Positions 6,870 to 14,060 of a stretch of 22,342 nt of DNA are shown piece after piece. The notes under the pieces are model-generated. The model worked only from the letters and a program-made list of their open reading frames with translations, had not been told where the DNA came from and ran no database searches. The position numbers and the translations under genes were made by a program. Source of the stretch: Flavobacteriales bacterium UBA1995 (lineage in GTDB: Bacteria; Bacteroidota; Bacteroidia; Flavobacteriales_D; Sanyastnellaceae); assembly GCA_002336475.1 (NCBI GenBank), contig DDCX01000084.1:270-22611 (forward strand), given 5' to 3'. Within the stretch, counting starts at the first letter, position 1, and each line of letters opens with the position of its first letter.

Positions 6870-7448
6870 ATGTCGAACACAGGGTCACAGAATCTCCGAA
6901 TCCTGCAGCGAGAGTTGCGGATGGTCTTACAAAAAGACCACGGTGCTGAAGACCAATACGGCACACTCCTGTCTTACATAGGTCCGGTGGACTCAGCTGG
7001 CATGGAGGGGTTGCTTGCCCTTGCTGAAAAAAGTTCCTCTGCCGCGGGTGGTCGAACCCTGATGAAGCGGATAGGCAATGTCCTGATCGAATGTCTTCAA
7101 AACGTCATGCGCCACGGCCTGATTGAGGACAATGGCTTTACGCAACTTTACCTGACTTTAGAAGCAACGCCAGTTGGTTTCCAAGTTCAATGCGGTAACA
7201 TGGTAGACACCGAAATGAGGTCTATCCTCAGCGACAGGCTTTCAGAAATCAATGGGATGGATGAGGAGATTCTCCGGAAGACCTACATCGAAACGCTGTG
7301 CAATGGCGAAATGTCCAGCAAAGGGGGAGCAGGCCTAGGCCTTCTCAGTCTGGCCAAGAAGGCCAACGGCCCCATCGAATACCGGTTCGACACTCAGGAT
7401 GACGAACGTGAATTGTTCACGCTCATCGTCACCATTCAGAAGCCTTAA
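6870..7448 (+). CDS. SiaB-family histidine-kinase-like protein (DUF6272 type)
   Basis: 192-aa single-domain protein with a GHKL-type ATP fold. The N-box equivalent is ECLQNVMRHG (residues 74-83, Asn78) and the ATP-lid glycines are GGAGLGLLSLAKK (152-164). The usual DxG box is replaced by CGNMVD (108-113). There is no dimerisation/phosphoacceptor helix. This matches the SiaB type, which phosphorylates the STAS-like SiaC as part of a phosphatase/kinase switch (with SiaA) controlling biofilm or c-di-GMP signalling. No SiaC, STAS or PP2C gene lies in the window. AAGG sits just before the ATG, and a TAATTTG sequence about 30 nt upstream may be a weak -7 element. It converges on the next gene with overlapping stop codons. 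Confidence 0.8.
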   Translation: MSNTGSQNLRILQRELRMVLQKDHGAEDQYGTLLSYIGPVDSAGMEGLLALAEKSSSAAGGRTLMKRIGNVLIECLQNVMRHGLIEDNGFTQLYLTLEATPVGFQVQCGNMVDTEMRSILSDRLSEINGMDEEILRKTYIETLCNGEMSSKGGAGLGLLSLAKKANGPIEYRFDTQDDERELFTLIVTIQKP

Positions 7449-8716
7449 GTCTTTCTTTTCTTCTCCCGCGATGCAGGGAAAAGTATGTTGTTCAGGATGA
7501 GCCTGTAACCCGGTGAATTGGGGTGCAAGTTCAAATCCGTTGGAGGATCATTCACGAGGTGGCGGTAGTCTTCGGGATCATGGCCTCCGTAATAACTCCA
7601 CTGCCCCTCCCCCAAAGTGCCGTGCAAGTACTTGACCGAACCCACCCCTCGGCTTTCCCCGAGCACCGTTGCATCCGGCCGGACGAACTTTTTCCGAAAT
7701 GCTGTGGTCTGCCCCATAAAACCATGAATCACCTGTTCGTGGCTCTGGGTCAACATGGTCGGGATGACATCCCATTTGGCCGAAAAGTCAAACAGCGTAA
7801 AGAAGTCTTTGATCTCCTTCAGTTTCCCATGCTCTTCTGTCGCGTCAATGTCACTGAATTCATAGACCATGGGGTCGCGCACCAGGCGGTAATTCCAGAA
7901 GGCAAATCCCTGCTCAAAGTCCAGCTTTTGCTGGGCGAGGGGATCCGAAGCATCTCCGTCAAACATGGGCTCACAGATGTCGGTTTCTTGAGCGGAAAGC
8001 GCAATGTCAAAACTGTCCGTCCCGGAGCACATGGTGAACAGAAAACCCCCGCCTAGAACGAAGTTGCGCATCTCCAGAGCCACCGCCCTTTTCATTTCAC
8101 TGACCTTAGAAAAACCAAGGGAAGCAGCGCTGGCCTCTTGCTTAGCCTGTTCCTCCTGGTACCATGCTGCATTGCGGTATGAACGGTAAAACTTCCCGTA
8201 CTGTCCGGTAAAATCCTCATGGTGAAGGTGAAGCCAATCGTACTCTACCAACTTCCCTTCCATCACCTCAGCATCATACACGATGTCATATGGAATCTCC
8301 GCATAAGTGAGCACCAGTGTCACCGCGTCGTCCCAGGGCAACTTGCTTTTGGGACTGTATACAGCCACCCGCGGTGCCACTTCAAGTTTGACCCGTTGCT
8401 GGTTTACTTCTGGATCAGCAATCCCCTGCAGCATCCGTTGCACCTGAACATCTGCCATAGGCTCAAAATCAATCCCCCGAATGGTGCATTCTCCAGAAAT
8501 TGAGGGTGCTGCCGGAATGAGAAAACTGCCTCCTCGGTAGTTCAACAGCCATTCTACTTCCAGGCCTTGTTCGAGCACCCAAAAGGCCATTCCATAGGCC
8601 TTGAGGTGATTCGCCTGTCCATCGTCCATGGGAATCAACAACCTGCTGGCCTGCAATGACCCAGAACAAACAAAAACCGCTAACCACAGAGGGATCAGAC
8701 ACCGCATCTTGAACAT
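7445..8716 (-). CDS. Secreted conserved protein of unknown function (often labelled 'asparagine synthetase B' in Bacteroidota)
   Basis: 423-aa protein with a Sec-type signal peptide (MFKMRCLIPLWLAVFVCSGSLQA), so it is probably periplasmic or exported. The body opens with RLLIPMDDGQANHLKAYGMAFWVLEQGLEVEWLLNYRGGSFL, a block I recall from a Flavobacteriia/Bacteroidota family named asparagine synthetase B by transfer. I see neither the N-terminal cysteine nucleophile nor the SGGxDS ATP-pyrophosphatase motif of real AsnB, and a signal peptide would be odd for that enzyme. Other visible blocks are LHLHHEDFTGQYGKF, ALEMRNFVLGGGFLFTMCSGTDSFDIAL (possible glutamine-amidotransferase-like GGGFLF...C segment), and YYGGHDPEDYRH near the C-terminus. 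It is co-directional with dnaB, 54 nt downstream of it. Function unknown. Confidence 0.8.
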   Translation of the reverse strand: MFKMRCLIPLWLAVFVCSGSLQASRLLIPMDDGQANHLKAYGMAFWVLEQGLEVEWLLNYRGGSFLIPAAPSISGECTIRGIDFEPMADVQVQRMLQGIADPEVNQQRVKLEVAPRVAVYSPKSKLPWDDAVTLVLTYAEIPYDIVYDAEVMEGKLVEYDWLHLHHEDFTGQYGKFYRSYRNAAWYQEEQAKQEASAASLGFSKVSEMKRAVALEMRNFVLGGGFLFTMCSGTDSFDIALSAQETDICEPMFDGDASDPLAQQKLDFEQGFAFWNYRLVRDPMVYEFSDIDATEEHGKLKEIKDFFTLFDFSAKWDVIPTMLTQSHEQVIHGFMGQTTAFRKKFVRPDATVLGESRGVGSVKYLHGTLGEGQWSYYGGHDPEDYRHLVNDPPTDLNLHPNSPGYRLILNNILFPASREKKRKT

Positions 8717-8770
8717 GTGTCGAAGATACTTCTGGACCGGCCTGCTTTCCGGACCACTTTCACAAAGGAA

Positions 8771-10369
8771 TCAGAAAGGGGGCTCCTCTCCCTTTTCGTT
8801 CATTCGGGAACCCACTGTCATGGTCTTCGCTCCAGCATTGGCAAAGTTTTCGTTCGGGGCCATGCCGCCGCCGCCTGTATCAAAGGGACTGTCGGCGAAG
8901 GCATCGTAATCCGAGAACTTCGCGAGGTGCTTGGTAAACTTCAATTTCACGGTATTCAAGCCTCCATTTCTGTGCTTGGCCACAATCAGTTCACCCATGT
9001 TTTCGGTATCGATGCCATCTGCATCCTCAGTGATCCCGTAATATTCTGGGCGGTAAATGAAGCAAACGATGTCCGCATCCTGCTCAATCGCCCCGGACTC
9101 GCGCAGGTCAGAGAGGATGGGCCGCTTGTCACCACCACGGGTCTCCACCGATCTTGACAGCTGAGACAACGCGATCACCGGAACATCCAGTTCCTTGGCA
9201 ATGCTTTTGATGGAGCGGCTGATGGTCGAAATTTCCTGCTCGCGGTTGCCCTTACTGCTGTTCTCACCACCTGCCGTCATCAGTTGCAGGTAATCGATGA
9301 TCACCATGTTGATGCCGTGCTTTTGTTTCAATCGGCGGCACTTGGCCCGCAGCTCGAACACACTCAATGCTGGAGTGTCGTCGATAAACAGCTTGGCCTT
9401 GGCGAGTTTGGTGATCCGACTTTGAAGCTGCTGATACTCGTAATCCTCCAAGTCTCCTTTTCGGAATTTCTCCGCGCTCAATTCAGACTCAGCCGCCACC
9501 AGACGCTGCACCAATTGGGCAGAGCTCATCTCCAACGAGAATACTGCTACAGGGACGTCATGATCCACTGCCATGTTGCGGGCCATGGACAGCACAAAAG
9601 CCGTCTTACCCATACCAGGTCGCGCAGCCAGAACCACCATGTCAGACCGTTGCCATCCCCCTGTCAACTTATCGAGGGCATTGAAGCCGGTCGGCACACC
9701 GCTTACACCGTCTTTGTTGAGTCGGGCCTGGTCAATGCCTTCGATGACCTGTCGGATGACAGCTCCCATCTCTTGGTACCCTTGGCGAATGTTGCCCTCT
9801 GCAACCTCAAACAACTGTTGTTCCGAACGATCCAAGAGGTCAAAGACGTCTGTTGTATCCTCAAATGCCGCCTCAATGGTCTCGCCTGAAATTCGAATAA
9901 GCTCCCGCTGAATGAACTTTTGGGCCACGATTCTCGCGTGGGCCTCGACGTTGGCACTGCTCGCCACACGGTCAGTCAGACCCGCGACGTACGCGGCTCC
10001 TCCGCAAAAGCCCAATACCCCTTCTTTGCGCAACTGCTCCGTCACAGTGAGCAGGTCGATGGGCTCAGACTTTCCGAACAGTTCCTTGACGGCTTTGTAA
10101 ATCTCCCCGTGCGCATCCTTGTAAAACGCCTGAGGTTCAAGGATGTCAATCACCGCATTCACTGCTGTAGACTCCAGCATGCAAGCACCGAGCACCGCTT
10201 CCTCCAACTCAATGGCCTGAGGCGGCTTTTTGCCAATCCCCGTCATTCCTGGCGCGACAATAGGTGCCTTGATGGCAGATTTGCGCTTGTTGCTGAAGGG
10301 TTTGTTATCGGCCACGGTCAAAATCAGATGAAGGACCAAATTAGCCCCCACAATGGGGCGCCGCCCCAT
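8771..10369 (-). CDS. dnaB: Replicative DNA helicase DnaB
   Basis: Hexameric 5'-3' helicase of the replication fork. Counting from the ATG at 10369: an N-terminal domain starting PPQAIELEEAVLGACML (49-65), Walker A ARPGMGKTA (249-257), a SLEMSS loop, Walker B MVIIDYLQL (355-363), the SRSVETRGGDKRPILSDLRESGAIEQDAD block (405-433) and the arginine-finger region KHRNGG. There is no intein interrupting the ATPase core, and the tail has a Gly-rich linker. The start is uncertain: the first 18 residues are unusual and begin in a GC-rich dyad, and an in-frame GTG at 10315 (VADNKPFSNKRK) would give a more typical N-terminus of 514 aa. Confidence 0.96.
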   Translation of the reverse strand: MGRRPIVGANLVLHLILTVADNKPFSNKRKSAIKAPIVAPGMTGIGKKPPQAIELEEAVLGACMLESTAVNAVIDILEPQAFYKDAHGEIYKAVKELFGKSEPIDLLTVTEQLRKEGVLGFCGGAAYVAGLTDRVASSANVEAHARIVAQKFIQRELIRISGETIEAAFEDTTDVFDLLDRSEQQLFEVAEGNIRQGYQEMGAVIRQVIEGIDQARLNKDGVSGVPTGFNALDKLTGGWQRSDMVVLAARPGMGKTAFVLSMARNMAVDHDVPVAVFSLEMSSAQLVQRLVAAESELSAEKFRKGDLEDYEYQQLQSRITKLAKAKLFIDDTPALSVFELRAKCRRLKQKHGINMVIIDYLQLMTAGGENSSKGNREQEISTISRSIKSIAKELDVPVIALSQLSRSVETRGGDKRPILSDLRESGAIEQDADIVCFIYRPEYYGITEDADGIDTENMGELIVAKHRNGGLNTVKLKFTKHLAKFSDYDAFADSPFDTGGGGMAPNENFANAGAKTMTVGSRMNEKGEEPPF

Positions 10370-10375
10370 CCTCTT

Positions 10376-10404
10376 TCAACCACGCGTCAACACCCCTGTC
10401 AACA
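10376..10404. repeat. Three TCAAC repeats about one helical turn apart
   Basis: TCAAC occurs at 10376-10380, 10387-10391 and 10399-10403; the last two are extended as GTCAACA. Spacing is 11 and 12 bp, putting them on roughly one face of the helix, in the 50-bp region between the divergent dnaB and lipoprotein starts. They are not DnaA boxes (TTATCCACA). They may be a regulator site, but a short repeat like this can arise by chance. Confidence 0.45.
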
Positions 10405-10419
10405 AAGTACCTTTCCTCC

Positions 10420-11802
10420 ATGGTCCATCTGGGGAAATTCTCTGTTGTGATTGCACTCCTTGCGGCGATATGCGGCGGATGTGCCACAGAAAAAGCACCA
10501 CCCGTCGTGACGTGGCTCTCACCGCAATCAACGGCAAACATCCAAGAGGGCGATGCCCTCATGCTCAAGTTCAGCGTCTTGGACCCCGCACCAGAACGCG
10601 GGAAAACAGAGCCAGCTTCTTGGCGCATATCCATCGGAACCGCAGCAGGCAACACCTGGTGGACCACATCGGGAACATTGGCCCCTCCTTCGGGCACCGC
10701 CTCACTCACAGACACCCTTGAGGCCACTTGGCAAGTGCCTGCGTTGCCCTCCGGGTCTTCCAGCTCTACCGAGCTACTGATCAGCGCCTTATGTACAGAC
10801 GGAGAAGGTCAAACAGGTGCGGACTTTGGCACACTCAACTTCACCAGTACACCCTTGTCGTCGTCAGGACTGTGGTGGGTGGAAGGGACAGGATCACAGG
10901 GTTTTGGCTATGTGAATCCGCAAATCAGCAACCAGGTGTCCCACTACCCCGGACCTGGATCACCGCATCAATTGGTGCACCTCGATGGGGCAGACTGCAT
11001 CGTCACTGGAAACACAACCGCTCAAGGCTGGCTAATCACCAACGGCATCCCCAGTGCAGAACCTGTGTGGACCTTTACCCCATCGGCCACCACCACAGGC
11101 CCCATTCGTCACATGCGGAAGGCACCCTACGAGCACACCGGTGCCGCATGGGTCGACATCGGCTGGTCCGACCGGTGCACCTGGATGAACGCAGGTGGGC
11201 TCACCATGAAAACATGGCTGCTCAACACGGATGAACATCTCATCGATTCTGACGTTGTATCCGGCGATATGATCATTTTGGCACGCACCGACGCCAATGA
11301 CTTCAGGTTAATCCGCTACAACCTCGACAACACTGCCCGCTTAGAATCGGTGACTTGGACACCACAGTCTGCAGGTTCCACAGGTCCTGAGGGAAAAGCA
11401 TGGCTTCTTCAGCAGCAAAACCTTCCCGCTGCACTCGAAACTGATGGAACATATAGGGTTTGGGACCCCATGGATGGAGCTGCACCTTTAAGTACCGGCA
11501 GTCTCGAAGGCAATGGCAGCGTCATGCGCGCTGGCCGAATGGAAGATGGGCGGGCCTGGGCCGAACGTGAAACTGGACACTTCTACTCTGAGGACCTTTC
11601 ATTGCAAGGCACTTGGAACGGTGCCATTTACCATGTCACTTCCGATCGGGCTTCCGGGCAACTGTGGTTGCTTTCCGAGAATGACTTCGAACGACAATGG
11701 TGGACTTTGGATGCTTCCTTGGAGCCTTTGGGTGACCCCATCCCCGCTGGAGTCGCGTCCATATCGGGCAGTGTGGCGCACAACCGCCCAGGCCCGTTGT
11801 GA
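10420..11802 (+). CDS. Putative lipoprotein of unknown function
   Basis: 460-aa exported protein. The N-terminus MVHLGKFSVVIALLAAICGGCATEK looks like a lipoprotein signal with Cys21 as the lipid site. The lipobox is imperfect, because Cys18 occupies the -3 position, so cleavage class is uncertain. Residues ~26-145 are Ser/Thr/Pro-rich and read like an Ig- or fibronectin-like domain (VTWLSPQSTANIQEGDALMLKF). The remainder is rich in Trp, Gly and Asp, with repeated W/LxxDG-like strands suggestive of a beta-propeller, but no clean repeat unit can be defined. I recognise no family. It diverges from dnaB and is followed 55 nt later by the NUDIX regulator. Confidence 0.72.
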   Translation: MVHLGKFSVVIALLAAICGGCATEKAPPVVTWLSPQSTANIQEGDALMLKFSVLDPAPERGKTEPASWRISIGTAAGNTWWTTSGTLAPPSGTASLTDTLEATWQVPALPSGSSSSTELLISALCTDGEGQTGADFGTLNFTSTPLSSSGLWWVEGTGSQGFGYVNPQISNQVSHYPGPGSPHQLVHLDGADCIVTGNTTAQGWLITNGIPSAEPVWTFTPSATTTGPIRHMRKAPYEHTGAAWVDIGWSDRCTWMNAGGLTMKTWLLNTDEHLIDSDVVSGDMIILARTDANDFRLIRYNLDNTARLESVTWTPQSAGSTGPEGKAWLLQQQNLPAALETDGTYRVWDPMDGAAPLSTGSLEGNGSVMRAGRMEDGRAWAERETGHFYSEDLSLQGTWNGAIYHVTSDRASGQLWLLSENDFERQWWTLDASLEPLGDPIPAGVASISGSVAHNRPGPL

Positions 11803-11857
11803 GAACTTTTGATGGAGCGCTTTGGTTCCGTTCTCGGTTAAAGCACTTTTACACGCC

Positions 11858-12574
11858 ATGTCAGAGATGTTGAAATTTCCCCAAGACAATCCCGACTTTA
11901 AAGTCGCCCTGAGTACCAGCTTGGTGCTGTTTGGCTTCGATGGCTCACAATTGCAGTTGCTGCTGGCAAGGAGTCAACGCGAGCCTTTCAAAGACGCCTT
12001 GTTTCTGCCGAGCAGGTACCTCGAGGCCCAAGACGAATTGATGCTGAGTGCCCGCAGCATGTTCCACGGATTATTTGGCTACGACGAGCCTGAAATCATA
12101 GAACAACTCAAGGCGTTTGGCGGTGTATTCCGTCACCCCCTCGGTCGGGTGGTCAATGTGGCGTTTTACGCACTGGTGCGCAAGGAGGACTTTCTGGCTG
12201 AAAAATGGGAGCAATTCGGGATGCAATGGAGCCCCATTGACCGGGTCCCAGACCTGGCATTTGACCACAACGAAGTCGTCGCCTACGCAAAAGAGAGGCT
12301 CAAGCGCAGGGTCAAACGCCGTCCTGTGGGTTTCCACCTCTTGCCAGAAGAGTTTACACTGGGACAACTGCAATCGCTCTACGAGCAGGCCCTTGGAAAG
12401 ACCTTTGACAAACGGAACTTCAGAAAGAAACTGTTCAAGAGTCCCTTGTTGTTAGATCTGGAACGCAAGGCCACTGGAAGAGAGTCAGGACAACACAAAG
12501 GCAGCAGTCTCTTCACTTTTGACAAAGAGCGCTACCAGAGGATGAAGAGCGAAGGCTACGACTTCTTATTCTGA
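11858..12574 (+). CDS. NrtR-like regulator: degenerate NUDIX domain plus C-terminal winged helix
   Basis: 238-aa protein. The N-terminal ~130 residues have the NUDIX fold pattern (VALSTSLVLFGFDGSQLQLLLARS...). The helix that should read GxxxxxExxxxxxxREUxEExG is instead roughly PSRYLEAQDELMLSARSMFHGLFGYDE (51-77), with the catalytic glutamates absent, so hydrolase activity is unlikely. The C-terminal RRPVGFHLLPEEFTLGQLQSLYEQALGKTFDKRNFRKKLF (154-193) is the NrtR-type DNA-binding winged helix. Relatives sense ADP-ribose or sugar-linked nucleotides and repress NAD or pentose genes; none of those are next door, so the target is unknown. An upstream TTG at 11822 extends the frame, but the ATG at 11858 starts right before the conserved part. 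Confidence 0.88.
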   Translation: MSEMLKFPQDNPDFKVALSTSLVLFGFDGSQLQLLLARSQREPFKDALFLPSRYLEAQDELMLSARSMFHGLFGYDEPEIIEQLKAFGGVFRHPLGRVVNVAFYALVRKEDFLAEKWEQFGMQWSPIDRVPDLAFDHNEVVAYAKERLKRRVKRRPVGFHLLPEEFTLGQLQSLYEQALGKTFDKRNFRKKLFKSPLLLDLERKATGRESGQHKGSSLFTFDKERYQRMKSEGYDFLF

Positions 12575-12603
12575 ACCAAAACCACCCTCGACTTCCAGGC
12601 GCA

Positions 12604-13860
12604 TCAGCAGCCGAATTCGGCCTTGAGCGCATCTACACAGTCCAGCTCCTCCCATGGGAAGAGCTTGACTTTTCGCTCTACGGTGCTGCCATCAGCAGCC
12701 ATAAATGTTTTGGTCACAACCTCACAGGTCCTGCCCATGTGACCATAAGCAGCTGATTCTGTGTAAATCGGAGTGCGCAAAGCAAACCGCTGCTCAATGT
12801 CATAAGGACGCATCGGAAAGATTCCGTGGATGCGCTGTGCGATTTCGCCATCGGAAACGCCAACCTTAGAAGTGCCGTAAGTATTGACATACAGTCCCAC
12901 CGGCTCTGCTACACCAATGGCGTAGGCCACCTGCACGAGCACTTCATCACAGACGCCAGCAGCTACAAGGTTCTTTGCCGCGTAACGGGTCGCATATGCC
13001 GCACTGCGGTCCACCTTGGAAGGGTCCTTTCCACTGAAAGCACCACCGCCATGGGCACCGCGTCCGCCATAGGTGTCCACAATAATCTTTCGCCCAGTGA
13101 GGCCGGTGTCTCCATGAGGGCCTCCAATCACAAACTTTCCGGTGGGATTGACATGCAATTTGTGGTCTCCCTTGAACAGGGCCTTGACCCTTTCAGGACA
13201 ATCCTTGAGCACACGGGGAATCAAAATCTCTGACACATCCCGCTTGATGTGCGCCAACATGGTTGCTTCATCTGGGTCAAAGTCATCATGCTGGGTAGAA
13301 ACCACAATCGCCTCGACACGCAAGGGCGTGTGGTCATCGGCATACTCGATGGTCACCTGACTCTTGCTGTCTGGTCGCAAATAGCCCATTTCTCCTCCTT
13401 CACGCCGAAGTTCAGCCAAGACCTTGAGCAGTCTGTGACTGAGGTCCAATGGCAGCGGCATAAAATCGTCAGTGTCGCGGCAAGCATAACCAAACATCAT
13501 GCCTTGGTCTCCGGCACCTTGCTCCTCGGGAGCAGCGCGTTCTACACCTTGGTTGATGTCGGGACTCTGTTCGTGAATGGCGCTCAACACACCACAGCTG
13601 GCGGCATCAAACATGTATTCACTTTTGGTGTACCCAATGCGCTGAATGGTCTCACGTGCAATCTTCTGGACATCGAGATAAGCATTGCTCTTTACCTCGC
13701 CCGCCAAGATGACTTGACCGGTCGTCACCAATGTCTCGCAAGCCACTTTCGATTGAGGATCAAAAGCGAGAAAGTGGTCAATCAACGCATCTGAAATCTG
13801 GTCAGCTACTTTGTCGGGATGCCCCTCACTGACTGATTCGGAAGTAAAGAAATAAGACAT
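12604..13860 (-). CDS. metK: S-adenosylmethionine synthetase
   Basis: Makes SAM from methionine and ATP. The 418-aa protein has the N-terminal signature [15 protein letters not shown] (11-25), the ATP-binding [11 protein letters not shown] (115-125) and the phosphate loop GGGAFSGKD (271-279). Its length is that of the family's longer bacterial members. The gene is transcribed away from the SAM-riboswitch-controlled metH operon, sharing its 200-nt intergenic region, so the riboswitch itself is not in its transcript. I see no TAnnTTTG element for metK on the minus strand. Its end lies 29 nt from the convergent NUDIX regulator. Product and riboswitch form a loop: MetK makes the ligand that the switch senses. 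Confidence 0.97.
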   Translation of the reverse strand: MSYFFTSESVSEGHPDKVADQISDALIDHFLAFDPQSKVACETLVTTGQVILAGEVKSNAYLDVQKIARETIQRIGYTKSEYMFDAASCGVLSAIHEQSPDINQGVERAAPEEQGAGDQGMMFGYACRDTDDFMPLPLDLSHRLLKVLAELRREGGEMGYLRPDSKSQVTIEYADDHTPLRVEAIVVSTQHDDFDPDEATMLAHIKRDVSEILIPRVLKDCPERVKALFKGDHKLHVNPTGKFVIGGPHGDTGLTGRKIIVDTYGGRGAHGGGAFSGKDPSKVDRSAAYATRYAAKNLVAAGVCDEVLVQVAYAIGVAEPVGLYVNTYGTSKVGVSDGEIAQRIHGIFPMRPYDIEQRFALRTPIYTESAAYGHMGRTCEVVTKTFMAADGSTVERKVKLFPWEELDCVDALKAEFGC

Positions 13861-13875
13861 ATTGGCACGTTTGGA

Positions 13876-13897
13876 GGCGCAAGTTCGTGATTGCGCC
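13876..13897. repeat. 7-bp inverted repeat between metK and the metH promoter
   Basis: GGCGCAA (13876-13882) and TTGCGCC (13891-13897) are perfect inverted repeats with an 8-nt loop. The right arm contains the TTG proposed as the -33 element of the metH promoter. On the other strand the dyad would form a hairpin 15 nt before the metK start codon. It could be an operator for both genes or a metK leader hairpin. Confidence 0.55.
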
Positions 13898-13917
13898 CCG
13901 CAAAACGGCTAACTTTG
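13891..13917 (+). promoter_or_regulatory. Promoter of the SAM-riboswitch/metH-metF operon
   Basis: TAACTTTG at 13910-13917 is an exact match to the Bacteroidota -7 element TAnnTTTG. A TTG at 13891-13893 lies 16 nt upstream, one base shorter than the commonly quoted spacing. The predicted transcription start falls within a few bases of 13923, which is where the riboswitch P1 helix begins. That coincidence makes this the best-supported promoter in the window. Confidence 0.72.
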
Positions 13918-13922
13918 CAGTG

Positions 13923-14027
13923 CTTATCGCGAAAGACGGAGGGATCGGCCCTTTGATGTCTTGGCAACCCGTGTAATGAGGGCGGGTGCCAAATCCGACT
14001 TCTGCCTAACAGCAGAGGAAAGATGAG
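13923..14027 (+). promoter_or_regulatory. SAM-I (S-box) riboswitch
   Basis: Senses S-adenosylmethionine and is expected to lower metH-metF expression when SAM is plentiful. All core elements can be found: P1 CTTATC (13923-13928) with GATGAG (14022-14027); P2 AGAC (13934-13937) with GTCT (13958-13961); the GGAGGGATCGGCCC core; TTGGCAACC; P3 CCCG (13968-13971) with CGGG (13983-13986); GGTGCCAAATCC; P4 TCTGC (14001-14005) with GCAGA (14012-14016); and GAAAGATGAG closing the aptamer. The pseudoknot GGAT (13942-13945) with ATCC (13993-13996) is intact. Position 33 nt before metH fits perfectly. Confidence 0.95.
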
Positions 14028-14030
14028 CCC

Positions 14031-14060
14031 ACAGAACGCAAGTTCTGTCCGCTTTCGCGC
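14031..14060 (+). promoter_or_regulatory. Riboswitch expression platform: GCAA-capped hairpin plus a start-proximal sequence complementary to J1/2
   Basis: ACAGAAC (14031-14037), GCAA loop, GTTCTGT (14042-14048) make a perfect 7-bp hairpin with a GNRA tetraloop directly after P1. No T-run follows, so intrinsic termination is unlikely and control is probably at translation initiation (inference). CTTTCGCG (14052-14059), ending one base before the metH ATG, is perfectly complementary to CGCGAAAG (13928-13935) in the aptamer's P1/J1-2/P2 junction. Confidence 0.6.

Noticed and set aside
8771..10369. Intein or insertion in dnaB
   Set aside because: Walker A, Walker B and downstream motifs are spaced normally with no extra domain.
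14031..14060. Intrinsic terminator as the riboswitch expression platform
   Set aside because: The hairpin is perfect but is followed by CCGCTTTCGCGC, with no U-run.
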